Counted from the stretch's first letter, positions 1-10,382 are shown. The stretch is DNA of 64,000 nucleotides from Actinoallomurus liliacearum (GCF_039542035.1 NZ_BAABHJ010000026.1:124001-188000); one strand, 5' to 3'. Made by a program: numbers and translations. The notes: generated by a model from the letters alone, not told the origin.

Positions 1-1
1 C

Positions 2-532
2 GGGCTGGAGCACGCGGCGATCGCCGGCTTCGTCCTCGGCGCGGCGGCCCACCGCGTCCCCGTCGTGCTCGACGGCGTGATCGCCGGCGCCGCCGCGCTC
101 GTCGCCGTCGCGCTCGCCCCGGGCGCCCGCGACTTCTGCCTCGCCGGGCACCATTCCGCCGAACCGGGCCACGCCGCCGCCCTGGCGTCCATGGGGCTGC
201 GCCCGCTCGTCGACCTGCGGCTCCGCCTGGGGGAGGGGACCGGCGCCCTCCTCGCCCTGCCCCTCATCGCCGGCGCCGTACGGGTGCTGCACGAGGTCGC
301 CACGTTCGACTCGGCGGGCGTCGCGGACAAGGACGCCGCCGACGTCGCCGCGGCGGGTCCGGCCGGCGGTGCCCGAGAGGACTCCGCAGCGGCGGGTCCG
401 GCGGGCGGCGCTCAGGAGGACTCCGCCGCGCCGGACCGGGCCGGCCGGGGCCGGGAGGCCTCCGCCGGTGTCGCCGCGGCGGGCCCGGCCGGGGAGGCCG
501 AGAATGACGCCGCCGCGCCGGATGGCGCCTGA
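2..532 (+). CDS. cobT: Nicotinate-nucleotide-dimethylbenzimidazole phosphoribosyltransferase, C-terminal part
   Basis: This is the 3' end of a gene that starts before the window. The visible part reads GLEHAAIAGFVLGAAAHRVP, then a stretch with LAGHHSAEPGHAAAL, GLRPLVDLRLRLGEGTGAL and RVLHEVATFDSAGV, which is the usual C-terminal core of CobT. The enzyme transfers phosphoribose to dimethylbenzimidazole when the lower ligand of cobalamin is built. After VATFDSAGV, where most family members end, about 70 further residues rich in Ala, Gly, Asp and Glu follow. They contain three near copies of AAAGPAGGA/EA, the first two followed by an E-D-S-A motif. This tail looks disordered and comes from duplicated DNA. 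cysG follows 60 bp downstream on the same strand, so the two are probably co-transcribed tetrapyrrole genes. The family call is confident; the role of the tail is unknown. Confidence 0.88.
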   Translation, partial: GLEHAAIAGFVLGAAAHRVPVVLDGVIAGAAALVAVALAPGARDFCLAGHHSAEPGHAAALASMGLRPLVDLRLRLGEGTGALLALPLIAGAVRVLHEVATFDSAGVADKDAADVAAAGPAGGAREDSAAAGPAGGAQEDSAAPDRAGRGREASAGVAAAGPAGEAENDAAAPDGA

Positions 533-592
533 CCGGCGCGGGTACCTTTGGTGCCGGACCAGACCGTCCACATCTCGACCAGGAGATCTTTC

Positions 593-1831
593 GTGCCGCC
601 CTACCTTCTCGGCCTGCGCTTCGACGGCCGCCGTGTCGTCGTCATCGGTGGCGGGCGCGTCGCCCAGCGACGCGTCCCCACACTGCTGGCCGCCGGCGCC
701 GACGTGCTGCTGATCGCGCCCGAGGCCACGCCGATGCTGGACGATCTGGCCGCCCGCGGCGAGATCACGTGGGAGCGCCGGGCGTACCGGCCGGGCGACT
801 GCGCCGGCGCCTGGCTCGTGCAGGCCGCGACCGACGACGGCGAGGTCAACGCCGCGGTCGCCGCCGAGGCCGAGGGCCAGGGGACGTGGTGCGTGCGCGC
901 CGACGACGCGGAGCTGTCCCCGGCCTGGACGCCGGCGAGCGGCCGGGTCGGCGAGACCACCGTCGGGGTGCTCGCGGGCGGCGACCCGCGCCACGCGGCG
1001 GGCCTGCGCGACGTCGTCGTCGCCGGGCTGCGCGACGGCACCATCGAGGCACGGCACTCGCGGCGGCGCCCGGTGGGCGTGGCGCTGGTCGGCGGCGGCC
1101 CCGGCGACCCGGGGCTCATCACCGTACGCGGCCGGCAGCTCCTGGCCCAGGCGGACGTCGTCGTCACCGACCGGCTCGCCCCCCGCGAGCTCCTCGACGA
1201 ACTGTCCGCCGACGTCGAGATCATCGACGCGTCCAAGATCCCGTACGGCCGCTCGGTCACGCAGGAGCGCATCAACGCGGTGCTCGTCGAGCAGGCCAAG
1301 GCGGGACGCTTCGTCGTCCGCCTGAAGGGCGGCGACCCGTTCGTCTTCGGCCGGGGCGCCGAGGAGGTCCTGCACTGCGCGCGTGAGGGGATCCCGGTCA
1401 CCGTCGTCCCCGGCATCACCAGCGCCATCGCCGTGCCCGCCGCGGTCGGCATCCCGGTCACCCACCGAGGCGTGTCGCAGGAGTTCCACGTGGTGTCCGC
1501 GCACGTCGCGCCGGGGGACCCCGCGTCGACCGTCGACTGGGAGGGGCTCGGCCGCGCCCAGGGCACGCTCGTGCTGCTGATGGCGGTCGAACGCATGGGG
1601 GTCATCGCCGACACGCTGATGCGCTATGGTCGGTCGCCTGACACTCCCGTCGCCGTCATCCAGGACGGTACGCTGCAGACCCAGCGCGCCCTCATGGCGA
1701 CGCTCGCGACGGTTGTGGACGAGATGACGGCCATCGGCGTGCGGCCGCCGGCGATCGTCGTCGTGGGCGACGTCGTGCAGGTGGCGCGCCAGATCGACAT
1801 GCTGAACGCGGATTTGGGGCGGACTCCGTGA
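593..1831 (+). CDS. cysG: Siroheme synthase / uroporphyrinogen-III C-methyltransferase fusion
   Basis: A two-part protein of 412 residues. The N-terminal part (about residues 10-155) has the Rossmann motif VVVIGGGRVAQRR near residue 19 and resembles precorrin-2 dehydrogenase/ferrochelatase. The C-terminal part (about 160-405) is a SAM-dependent uroporphyrinogen-III methyltransferase with VGGGPGDPGLIT near residue 165, LKGGDPFVFGRGAEE near 244 and VVPGITSAIAVPAAVG after it. Together these make siroheme, the cofactor of sulfite and nitrite reductases, and precorrin-2 for cobalamin. I chose the GTG at 593 because AGGAG at 581-585 lies eight bases upstream; an earlier in-frame GTG at 548 has no such site and would add residues outside the fold. 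The stop overlaps the start of the next GTPase gene by four bases (GTGA), which suggests translational coupling. Confidence 0.92.
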   Translation: MPPYLLGLRFDGRRVVVIGGGRVAQRRVPTLLAAGADVLLIAPEATPMLDDLAARGEITWERRAYRPGDCAGAWLVQAATDDGEVNAAVAAEAEGQGTWCVRADDAELSPAWTPASGRVGETTVGVLAGGDPRHAAGLRDVVVAGLRDGTIEARHSRRRPVGVALVGGGPGDPGLITVRGRQLLAQADVVVTDRLAPRELLDELSADVEIIDASKIPYGRSVTQERINAVLVEQAKAGRFVVRLKGGDPFVFGRGAEEVLHCAREGIPVTVVPGITSAIAVPAAVGIPVTHRGVSQEFHVVSAHVAPGDPASTVDWEGLGRAQGTLVLLMAVERMGVIADTLMRYGRSPDTPVAVIQDGTLQTQRALMATLATVVDEMTAIGVRPPAIVVVGDVVQVARQIDMLNADLGRTP

Positions 1832-3549
1832 CACCCCCGGCTGACCAGAGCGCGATCAAACGCGCGGCGACACCCCTTCCACTCGACGAGGCCCTGGTCG
1901 ATCTACGGGACCAGATCGCCTCCTTCCGGTTCGTGCTCGACGCCCCCGGCGTCGACGAGGCGCGGGTCATGCAACAGGACCTGCTGAACCAGCTCGACGA
2001 CTACCTCCTGCCCCGGGTGCGCCGCAAGGACGCCCCGCTGCTGGTGGTGCTCAGCGGGTCGACCGGCGCGGGCAAGTCCACGCTGGTCAACACGCTCGTC
2101 GGTGAGCGGGTCAGCGCGACGGGCGTGCTGCGTCCCACGACGAGCAGCCCGATCCTCGTCTGCCATCCCGACGACGCGGACTGGTGGCTCGACGAGCGCT
2201 ACGTCCTGCCCGGCTTCGGACGGGTCCCCGGCCCGGCGCCGGACGCCGTGGTCGGCGACCAGTTGGTGATCATGAAGAGCGACGTGCTGCCCAAGGGGCT
2301 CGCGCTGCTCGACAGCCCGGACGTCGACTCGGTGTTCGAGGAGCACCACGAGTTCGCGGCGCAGTTCCTCGCGGCGGCCGACGTGTGGATCTGCGTGACC
2401 ACCGCGGCCCGCTACGCCGACGCCCTCGTCTGGCGCCTGCTGCACCGAGCCCGCGACCACGGCGCCACCCTCGGCGTCGTCCTGTCGCGCGTCCCGGAGG
2501 GCGGCGAGGAGATCGTCGGCCACTTCGCCGAGATGCTCAAGGACAACGGCCTCGAGCAGGCCGCGCAGTTCGTCATCCCCGAGACCACGGTGTCCGGCGG
2601 GATGCTGCCGTCCGAGGCGGCCGACGAGGTCCAGGTCTGGCTGAGCGGCATCAGCGAGGACGAGGATGGCCGAGCCGAGGTCATCAGGTCTACTCTGGGT
2701 GGCGTGCTCGACACCTTCCGTACCCGCGTCCCCGAGCTGGCCGCGAAGGTCGAGGAGCAGGTCGCGCTGCGCACGATGCTCCGCGAGGAGGTCGAGGGCG
2801 CCTACGCGACCGGTCTCGCCGAGCTCGACGAGGCCACCCGCAACGGCTCCCTGCTGCGCGGCGAGGTCCTCGCCCGCTGGCAGGACTTCGCCGGCACCGG
2901 CGACCTCGAGCGCGCGCTGCACGCCGGCCGCGGCCAGACCGGGCACCGCGGCAACCGCCGCAAGCGCACGCCCACCCGGGTCCGTGCCCTCAAGGCCGCC
3001 CTGCGCAGCGCCCTGGAGTCCCTCATCGTGGCCGGCGCGGAGCGCTCCGCGGAGGAGGTCGTGAAGCGCTGGCGGAGCCGCCCGGCCGGCGCCATGCTGC
3101 TGGAGGGGCGCGACCAGACGCTGGACCGCGCCTCCGCGGAGCTGCCCCGGCGCGTCACCCGCGCCGTCAGCGCCTGGCAGGACCACATCGCCGACCTGAT
3201 CCGCACCGAGGGGGTCACGAAGCGTTCGGTGGCCAAGTTCGTCTCCTATGATGAGGACGCCCTGGCACTCGTGCTGATGGTCGGTCTGTTCGGCTTCGGC
3301 ACCAGCGACATCGCGGTCGAGGGCGGCACCAGCGCCGTGCCGCAGCGGCTGCTCAAGGCGCTCTTCGGCGCCGAGTCCCTCCGCAGCATGAGCGCCAAGG
3401 CGCGGGCCGACCTGCGCGGCCGCACCGGCATGCTGTTCGACGAGGAGGCCATCCGCTTCGGGCAGGTGCTCGACGGCGCCGGGGTGCCCGACGAGACCAC
3501 CCCCGTCCAGCTCTACCAGGCCACTTACAACCTCGAGGTCGCCCGGTGA
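1828..3549 (+). CDS. Dynamin-like GTPase, first of a pair (DynA-like)
   Basis: A 573-residue P-loop GTPase with no clear membrane helix. The P-loop is SGSTGAGKST near residue 76, followed by a threonine-rich switch region (GVLRPTTSSPILV) and LLDSPDVDSV as the G3 motif. The rest is long, charged and helical, with an Arg/Lys-rich patch near residues 370-390 (GHRGNRRKRTPTRV). It starts with a GTG inside the cysG stop and is followed after 19 bp by a second GTPase gene with two membrane helices. Actinobacteria carry such pairs; in Streptomyces the DynA/DynB pair stabilises FtsZ rings at sporulation septa. The matching order (soluble GTPase, membrane GTPase, ssb) supports that reading, but I assign it by architecture only. 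It is often misannotated as an ABC transporter or YfjP GTPase. Confidence 0.75.
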   Translation: MTPPADQSAIKRAATPLPLDEALVDLRDQIASFRFVLDAPGVDEARVMQQDLLNQLDDYLLPRVRRKDAPLLVVLSGSTGAGKSTLVNTLVGERVSATGVLRPTTSSPILVCHPDDADWWLDERYVLPGFGRVPGPAPDAVVGDQLVIMKSDVLPKGLALLDSPDVDSVFEEHHEFAAQFLAAADVWICVTTAARYADALVWRLLHRARDHGATLGVVLSRVPEGGEEIVGHFAEMLKDNGLEQAAQFVIPETTVSGGMLPSEAADEVQVWLSGISEDEDGRAEVIRSTLGGVLDTFRTRVPELAAKVEEQVALRTMLREEVEGAYATGLAELDEATRNGSLLRGEVLARWQDFAGTGDLERALHAGRGQTGHRGNRRKRTPTRVRALKAALRSALESLIVAGAERSAEEVVKRWRSRPAGAMLLEGRDQTLDRASAELPRRVTRAVSAWQDHIADLIRTEGVTKRSVAKFVSYDEDALALVLMVGLFGFGTSDIAVEGGTSAVPQRLLKALFGAESLRSMSAKARADLRGRTGMLFDEEAIRFGQVLDGAGVPDETTPVQLYQATYNLEVAR

Positions 3550-3568
3550 CCGAGGAGGATCGCGACCG

Positions 3569-5308
3569 ATGACGACGACCACCCCCGGCGTCTCCGGCAC
3601 GTCCCGGCAGACCTCCCCGCAGCAGCCGACCGCGCCCGGGCAGGACCCCGCGCCGGACACGGAGGCGGCGCCGCCCGAGATGTCCGGGCTGACCCGGCGC
3701 CTGGCCACCCTCGACCGGCTCGTCGAGCTCGGGGAGGGCCGCGTCGACCAGGAGCTCATGGACGACGCCGCCGCGCTCCTCGGCCGGGCCGGCGACCGGC
3801 TGCGCCTGTCCGGCGACCACACGATCGTCGCGCTCGCCGGCGGCACCGGCAGCGGCAAGTCGTCGCTGTTCAACGCCGTCTGCGGCCTCGAGCTGTCCCC
3901 GACGGGGCTCCGCCGCCCGATGACGTCCTCCGCGCACGCCTGCGTGTGGGGCCTCGACGGCGCCGGACCGCTGCTGGACTGGCTGGAGATCGAGAAGCGC
4001 CACCGGTACGCCCGCGCCAGCGCGCTCGACCAGACGGACGGCGCCGAGGGCGCGGGCTCGCTGCAGGGCCTCATCCTGCTCGACCTGCCCGACCACGACT
4101 CCGTCCGGTCCGAGCAGGTCGCCGAGGTCGACCGGTACGTCGGCGTCGCGGACCTGCTCATCTGGGTGCTCGACCCGCAGAAGTACGCCGACTTCGCCGT
4201 GCACCGGCGCTACCTCGAGCCGCTGGCCGGCCACGACGGCATCAGCCTGATCGTCCTCAACCAGGTCGACCGGCTCGCGCCCGAAGAGATCGACGAGTGC
4301 GTCAAGGACCTGAGGCGGCTGCTGGAGGCCGAGGGCCTGCGTGCTCCGCGCATCCTGACCTCCTCGGCCAAGTCCGGGGCGGGCATCGAGGACTTCCGCG
4401 ACGTCATCGCGGACACCGTGGCCGCCCGCCGGGCCCGCACCCGGCGGCTCATCGCCGACATGGACCGGCTCATCCAGCGGTTCGAGGGCGCCTTCGGCTC
4501 GGTCGAGCCGCCCACCGCCGTGGACGACAAGCGCGCGGCGGCGCTCGTCGAGGCGCTGGTGGACGCCGCCGGCATCTCCGCCGTGGCCGAGGCGATGGAG
4601 AGCGCGTACGCACTGCGCGCGCTCGACTACGTCGGATGGCCCCTCGCCCGTCTCGTGGCCCGCCTGCGCAGCGACCCGCTGCGCCGCATGCGCCTCGGCG
4701 AGCTCCGCGACGAGCTGCGCGCCGCGTTCACCACGCCCGTCAACGCCCAGCAGGCCCACGTCGACAACGCCCTGCAGGACGTCACCGAGGACGTCGTCCG
4801 CGACCTGCCGCCCTCTTGGCGCCGGTCGGTACGGGAGGCCGGCCGGTCCCATGCCGAGGCGCTCCCGGAGACGCTCGGCGCCGCGCTGCGCGCCGTGGTG
4901 CCGTCCTTCAACCAGGTTCCGGGCTGGTGGTGGGCCGTACGGATCTGGCAGTACCTCCTGCTCGTCGTCGCCGCCATCAGCGTCGTCTGGCTCGGTGCCA
5001 TCGCGGCCTTCGCCGGACTCAAGCTCGCCCACGCGCCGACCCGTCTCCTCGGCGAGGCCGGCGTCGCGCCGTACGCCGCGCTCGTCCTCGTCTGCGTTCT
5101 CGGACTCGGCCTGCTCACCGCGCTGGCCGCACGTAACACGATCGCGCTGACCTCGGTGAAGCACAGCGAGCGGATGGAGCAGCAGATGCGCGAGGGCGTC
5201 GCCTCGGCGGCGCGCGAGCTCGTCATCGCGCCCGTCGAGCAGGAGCTCGCCGTGTACGCGCGGTTCCGCGACCAGGCCGGGCACGCCATCCGCGACGTCG
5301 CGCCCTGA
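3569..5308 (+). CDS. Dynamin-like GTPase with two membrane helices (DynB-like)
   Basis: A 579-residue GTPase. The first 45 residues are a Pro/Thr-rich low-complexity lead. The P-loop GGTGSGKSSLFNAV lies near residue 90, the G3 motif LDLPDHDSVRS follows, and LNQVDRL serves as the NKxD-like G4 motif. Near the C-terminus two hydrophobic helices (about residues 463-486 and 501-521) flank a short loop, so the GTPase domain is tethered to the membrane. Good ribosome binding (GAGGAGG at about 3551) precedes the ATG. The partner gene ends 19 bp upstream and ssb lies 139 bp downstream. By comparison with Streptomyces DynB, which also has two membrane segments, the product probably works with the upstream GTPase at division septa. 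This is inference from architecture and order; a general Era/YfjP-type GTPase is the alternative. Confidence 0.74.
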   Translation: MTTTTPGVSGTSRQTSPQQPTAPGQDPAPDTEAAPPEMSGLTRRLATLDRLVELGEGRVDQELMDDAAALLGRAGDRLRLSGDHTIVALAGGTGSGKSSLFNAVCGLELSPTGLRRPMTSSAHACVWGLDGAGPLLDWLEIEKRHRYARASALDQTDGAEGAGSLQGLILLDLPDHDSVRSEQVAEVDRYVGVADLLIWVLDPQKYADFAVHRRYLEPLAGHDGISLIVLNQVDRLAPEEIDECVKDLRRLLEAEGLRAPRILTSSAKSGAGIEDFRDVIADTVAARRARTRRLIADMDRLIQRFEGAFGSVEPPTAVDDKRAAALVEALVDAAGISAVAEAMESAYALRALDYVGWPLARLVARLRSDPLRRMRLGELRDELRAAFTTPVNAQQAHVDNALQDVTEDVVRDLPPSWRRSVREAGRSHAEALPETLGAALRAVVPSFNQVPGWWWAVRIWQYLLLVVAAISVVWLGAIAAFAGLKLAHAPTRLLGEAGVAPYAALVLVCVLGLGLLTALAARNTIALTSVKHSERMEQQMREGVASAARELVIAPVEQELAVYARFRDQAGHAIRDVAP

Positions 5309-5447
5309 CCTCCCGCGCCGAGACGGGCCGGGCACGGGGAGTTATCCACAGTTCACGGAGGGGACTGGTGGGCGGGGTCCGGCATCCTCGACGGTGGGGG
5401 TGACGGCGGCGGCGCAGGGCCGCCGCGCACGCACCCCAGGAGCCTTC

Positions 5448-5981
5448 GTGAACGACGCGCTGATCACCGTGATCGGTTTCGTGGCCGCCGAGCCCCACTT
5501 CGAGGTCCTGTCCAGCGGCACGTCCCTGATGTCCCTCCGCATCGGCAGCACCCCACGCCGCTTCGACCGCGACCTCGGCCAGTGGCGCGACGAGGACCCG
5601 ATGTTCCTGACCGTGACCTGCTGGCGTTCCCTCGCCACCAACCTCCAGGAGAGCGATCTGAAACGAGGGGATCCGGTCATCGTCACGGGCCGCCTCCGCA
5701 TCCGGGAGTACGCCAAGGACGGCCAGACGCGGTTCTCCGCCCAGGTCGAGGCGACCACGGTCGGCCACGACCTCAGCCGCGGCGTCGCCCGCCTGCAGCG
5801 CTCCCAGCGCTCCTCGATCAACCTGTCGGAGGACCGCAGACAGGCCGACGACCTCGCCGACCGCTGGCTCGACGCGAAGGAGGACGCCGAGGGAGCGGAG
5901 GAGCTCACCGCCCAGGTCACGGAGGGCTCCGGCGACACCGACGAGACCGCCGAGCGGACCGAGATCCGGGCGGTCGCCTGA
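5448..5981 (+). CDS. Single-stranded DNA-binding protein, SsbB-like paralogue
   Basis: A 177-residue OB-fold SSB. The N-terminus NDALITVIGFVAAEPHFE and the segment DPMFLTVTCWRSLATNL followed by GDPVIVTGRLRIREY are typical of the family. I chose GTG 5448 because AGGAG at 5438-5442 is correctly spaced and because the family begins at this residue; an upstream in-frame start would add 18 residues of poor match. The C-terminal 50 residues are acidic but end in EIRAVA, so the DDDIPF-type tip that recruits partner proteins is absent. In Streptomyces the second SSB, SsbB, also lacks that tip and acts in chromosome segregation during sporulation. Its place right after a dynamin-like pair suits a cell-division or sporulation role rather than general replication. 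Confidence 0.88.
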   Translation: MNDALITVIGFVAAEPHFEVLSSGTSLMSLRIGSTPRRFDRDLGQWRDEDPMFLTVTCWRSLATNLQESDLKRGDPVIVTGRLRIREYAKDGQTRFSAQVEATTVGHDLSRGVARLQRSQRSSINLSEDRRQADDLADRWLDAKEDAEGAEELTAQVTEGSGDTDETAERTEIRAVA

Positions 5982-6057
5982 TGCGCCCCTCCGGGGTCTC
6001 CTGGGCCCGCCGGGTGAGCACCCAGGCGGCACGGGGACGGTAGGCACACCGACGACC

Positions 6058-6093
6058 GGTGAGCGGAGGCGCCGCCCGGCGCCTCCGCTCACC
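6058..6093. terminator. Bidirectional hairpin terminator after ssb
   Basis: GGTGAGCGGAGGCGCC at 6058-6073 is the exact reverse complement of 6078-6093, with a GCCC loop. There is no U-run. Such long GC stems without a U-tract are common terminators in actinomycetes. Confidence 0.7.
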
Positions 6094-6095
6094 GC

Positions 6096-6186
6096 CCGTC
6101 GAGCGTCGCGCCTTCGCCGTCGGCCTCTGAGCGTCGCGTCCGCCGTCGGCCTTCGCGCGTTGCGCCCGCCTTCGGCCCTCTCGCAT
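6096..6186. repeat. Three degenerate tandem copies of a 26-29-bp unit
   Basis: Three successive copies of a unit built on GAGCGTCGCG followed by CCGTCGGCCT are seen downstream of the terminator. The third copy has diverged (CGCGTTGCGC, CCTTCGGCCC). No coding sense was found. Confidence 0.5.
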
Positions 6187-6817
6187 TCAGTGGCCTCTGG
6201 GGTCCTGAGGTCTGTCGGCAGGCGGCGGGTGCGCATGGCTCGTGCGGTCGGCGCGAGGGGCGGCGGCATGGCGGGTCATGAGTTGGCCGCAAGCGGCCAC
6301 CGCACGACGGAGCGCCGCGTCGGCCGCCAGGAGCTTCGTCCGAGCGGTACCGCTGTCCCAGGGCGTGAGGCACCCCACACCGGCACCCTGGGGCCACCGA
6401 CATGATGAGCGCCGCCCGGACACGGGGGCGAACGCGGACGACCAGAACGCCCGACACCGTTCGAAGCGCCCGGCCGAGCATGCGCCACCCATGCTCAGGC
6501 TGTCGGAACGGTGTGTGACGCCGTCAGATCCAGGAGATGCCGCGCATCGTGCCTTCCTTTCGGGATGGCGCGTCCGCCGGCGTGGGGAGCCGGTGGTCAC
6601 GAGCACGTCTGATGGGGTCGGCGCGGCGCCCATCGCTGCGGGCCGCCGCGGCCCGCCACCGGACCGCCCTAAGAAGGTACCGAATTTCTTGCCCACTCCG
6701 CACACATTGCAACTATCCTATTACTGAACGTGATTCGATCAAGAGCGAGCATGAGCCGCCGTCCTGCGTCGGCGGCCGCCCGAAGGGGCGGCCACGGTCT
6801 GACCCGTAGGGGGATGA

Positions 6818-8134
6818 ATGACGGCACTGCAAACCTCCGGCGACGGACACGGTGACGTCGCCGCCGCCCCGCGGCGATGGCCGTTGCTGGAGCAGCCGCC
6901 CTTGCTCGCCCCGTACGTCTTCGTGGTCGTCGCGCTGCACGCCGCGCTGATCGGTGTCGCCGCCACGCACGCGACGTGGTGCCCGCAGGCGCCGGTCCTG
7001 TTCGGGGCGCTCCTGGCCTGCGGGGCGATCAGCATCGAGGCGTCCCGGCGGCTCGGCATGCCGGCTGGTGTGGCGCGTGACCTGCTGTCGGCGTGGTGGT
7101 TGCCCGGGGCGCTGCTGATGCAGCCGGTGTACGCGTTGCTGATGCCGATCCCGCTGCAGATCCTGCTGCAACTGCGGGTGCGCCGGACGATGCTGCACCG
7201 GCGGGTGATCGTGACCTCCGCGCACGGCCTGGCCGGAGCGGCCGCCTCCGCCACGTTCCACGCGGTCGTGCCGCATCCGCTCCGGGACCCCGCCTCGTGG
7301 CTCACCGACCTGGACACCAGGCTTCCCATGGTGGTCATCTGCGCCGTGCTGTTCACCGTGGTGAACACGGCGATCGTCGTGGTCGCGGCGCAGATCGCGA
7401 ACACCGAGCGCTCGTGGCGCGACCTGCTGTGGAACCGTGAGATCCTCCTCCTCGACCTCGTGGAGATCTGCGTCGGGATCCTGATCACCATCTCCTGTGC
7501 GCTGACCCCGGTGCTGCTGGTGATCGCGTTGCCGCCGGTGATGATGCTGCAGCGCAGCCTGATGCACACCCAGTTGCGGGCCGCCGCCCGGCTCGATTCG
7601 AAGACCGGCCTGCTGAACGCCGCGACCTGGCAGCTGGAGGCCGGCACCGAGATCAGCCGCGCGGTGCGCACCGACGAGTCGCTGGCCCTGCTCCTGATCG
7701 ACATCGACCATTTCAAGCGGGTCAACGACGCGTACGGGCACCTGACCGGCGATCAGGTGCTGGCCGGGGTGGCGGGCACCCTGGTCCAGCAACTGCGGGA
7801 GTACGACGTGGTTGGTCGGTTCGGCGGGGAGGAGTTCGCCGTGCTGCTGCCGAACGCCGACATGCTCGAGGCCTGCCGGGTGGCCGAACGGCTCCGCAGC
7901 CGGGTCGGCCGGATGTGCGTCCCCGCCGACGACGCCACGATCACGGTGACGATCTCGATCGGCGTCGCCCTGTTCCGCACCCACGGGCACGACCTGATCG
8001 AGCTGCTCGCCTCGGCGGATCTGGCGCTTTACCGCGCGAAGGAGTCCGGGCGCAACCGGATCTGCCTGCCGGCGACGAAGAAGCCGGGCGAGGCGCGCCG
8101 AATCACGGCAAGGCCATCCCCTCGGAGGCTCTAG
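6818..8134 (+). CDS. Membrane-bound diguanylate cyclase (GGDEF)
   Basis: A 438-residue protein. About the first 240 residues hold five to seven hydrophobic segments, beginning near residue 28 and ending with ILITISCALTPVLLVIALPP. The GGDEF domain follows from about residue 255, with the catalytic motif GGEEF at residues 336-340. The metal-binding and substrate segment LLIDIDHFKRVNDAYGH is present, so the cyclase should be active. An inhibitory I-site RxxD (REYD, residues 327-330) sits five residues before GGEEF, implying product feedback by c-di-GMP. The start ATG has TAGGGGGATGA upstream. In Streptomyces c-di-GMP controls development through BldD. The sensory part is unrecognised, so the input signal is unknown. 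ettA starts 10 bp after the stop. Confidence 0.9.
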   Translation: MTALQTSGDGHGDVAAAPRRWPLLEQPPLLAPYVFVVVALHAALIGVAATHATWCPQAPVLFGALLACGAISIEASRRLGMPAGVARDLLSAWWLPGALLMQPVYALLMPIPLQILLQLRVRRTMLHRRVIVTSAHGLAGAAASATFHAVVPHPLRDPASWLTDLDTRLPMVVICAVLFTVVNTAIVVVAAQIANTERSWRDLLWNREILLLDLVEICVGILITISCALTPVLLVIALPPVMMLQRSLMHTQLRAAARLDSKTGLLNAATWQLEAGTEISRAVRTDESLALLLIDIDHFKRVNDAYGHLTGDQVLAGVAGTLVQQLREYDVVGRFGGEEFAVLLPNADMLEACRVAERLRSRVGRMCVPADDATITVTISIGVALFRTHGHDLIELLASADLALYRAKESGRNRICLPATKKPGEARRITARPSPRRL

Positions 8135-8137
8135 TCT
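8132..8137 (+). promoter_or_regulatory. Probable leaderless -10 element of ettA
   Basis: TAGTCT overlaps the stop codon of the diguanylate cyclase gene and ends seven bases before the ATG of ettA, which has no Shine-Dalgarno sequence. This is the TAnnnT-N6/7-ATG pattern of leaderless actinobacterial promoters. Confidence 0.55.
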
Positions 8138-8144
8138 TGAAACC

Positions 8145-9842
<1,698 letters not shown>

Positions 9843-9854
9843 GACATCGGCGAG

Positions 9855-9890
9855 AACGGGCCGCGAGACCTCCGGGTCCCGCGGCCCGTT
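9855..9890 (+). terminator. Intrinsic terminator of ettA
   Basis: AACGGGCCGC at 9855-9864 pairs with GCGGCCCGTT at 9881-9890, followed by CCTTTTC, giving a stem and a short U-run on the plus strand. Confidence 0.85.
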
Positions 9891-9935
9891 CCTTTTCGGC
9901 TCAGGAGGACGGTTCGAAGAGCCGGGACGGCCTTG

Positions 9936-10382
9936 TCAGTCGAGCAGCCGGCGGAGCAGGACGAGTGTTTCGGACAGTCGCCTCCGCTCCGCGGCGGTGA
10001 GCCGGTCGGCGATCGCGTCGGTGAGATTCTCGTGACCCGCGTCCCGGCGTTCGGTCAGCAGACGCTTGCCCTCATCCGTGATGACCAGCAGCTTGCGCCG
10101 CCGATCGTGAGGATCCGGGACGCGCCGCAGGAGCCTCCGGTCGACCAGTCCGGCCACGGAGACGGTGACCGACTGGTGAGTGATCTTGTCCAGTCGGGCC
10201 AGGTCGGCGACGGTGTGCGCCCCTTCGCGGTCGAGTCGTTTGAGGATCGAGACCTGCGACAGCGTCACTTCACGGCCCGGCGACACCGCGCGTATCTGCC
10301 GGACCAGCGCGCCGACCACCGTCTGCAGTTCGTCGGCGATCGCCGACGCGTCTTCCGCCGGGCGTGCCGTGTGCCCTCCCAC
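9936..10382 (-). CDS. MarR-family transcriptional regulator
   Basis: A 148-residue winged-helix regulator. The recognition region reads VTLSQVSILKRLDREGAHTV, then DLARLDKITHQSVTVSV, with the wing PDPHDRRRKLLVITDEG, followed by a C-terminal dimerisation helix. I placed the start at the GTG at 10382: longer in-frame starts exist at 10424 and 10472, but they would run through the perfect palindrome at 10405-10423, which is better explained as the operator between this gene and the divergent esterase gene (start 10447). The regulator therefore probably represses itself and the esterase-PEBP pair, released by an unknown small ligand as is usual for MarR proteins. Confidence 0.85.
   Translation of the reverse strand: MGGHTARPAEDASAIADELQTVVGALVRQIRAVSPGREVTLSQVSILKRLDREGAHTVADLARLDKITHQSVTVSVAGLVDRRLLRRVPDPHDRRRKLLVITDEGKRLLTERRDAGHENLTDAIADRLTAAERRRLSETLVLLRRLLD

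Larger units (their letters stand above)
5982..6817. other. Intergenic stretch with a strong hairpin, degenerate repeats and no convincing gene
   Basis: About 830 bp separate ssb from the diguanylate cyclase gene. It holds a perfect 16-bp hairpin (6058-6093), three degenerate copies of a 26-29-bp GC-rich unit (about 6096-6186), and a 7-codon minus-strand ORF (6524-6547) with a good ribosome binding site. Open frames of 130-170 codons exist on both strands, but their products are Arg/Pro/Ser-rich with no family-like segment, so I do not call them. The last 100 bp (about 6690-6740) is notably AT-richer, as expected for the promoter of the downstream gene. Confidence 0.6.

Noticed and set aside
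1903..5335. Long minus-strand frames (660-750 codons) opposite the two dynamin-like genes
   Set aside because: They mirror the codon pattern of the real genes and have no motif; the plus-strand genes carry complete GTPase motifs.
6187..6705. Long open frames on both strands between ssb and the diguanylate cyclase gene
   Set aside because: Products are Arg/Pro/Ser-rich without hydrophobic pattern or family motifs, typical of shadow frames in GC-rich DNA.
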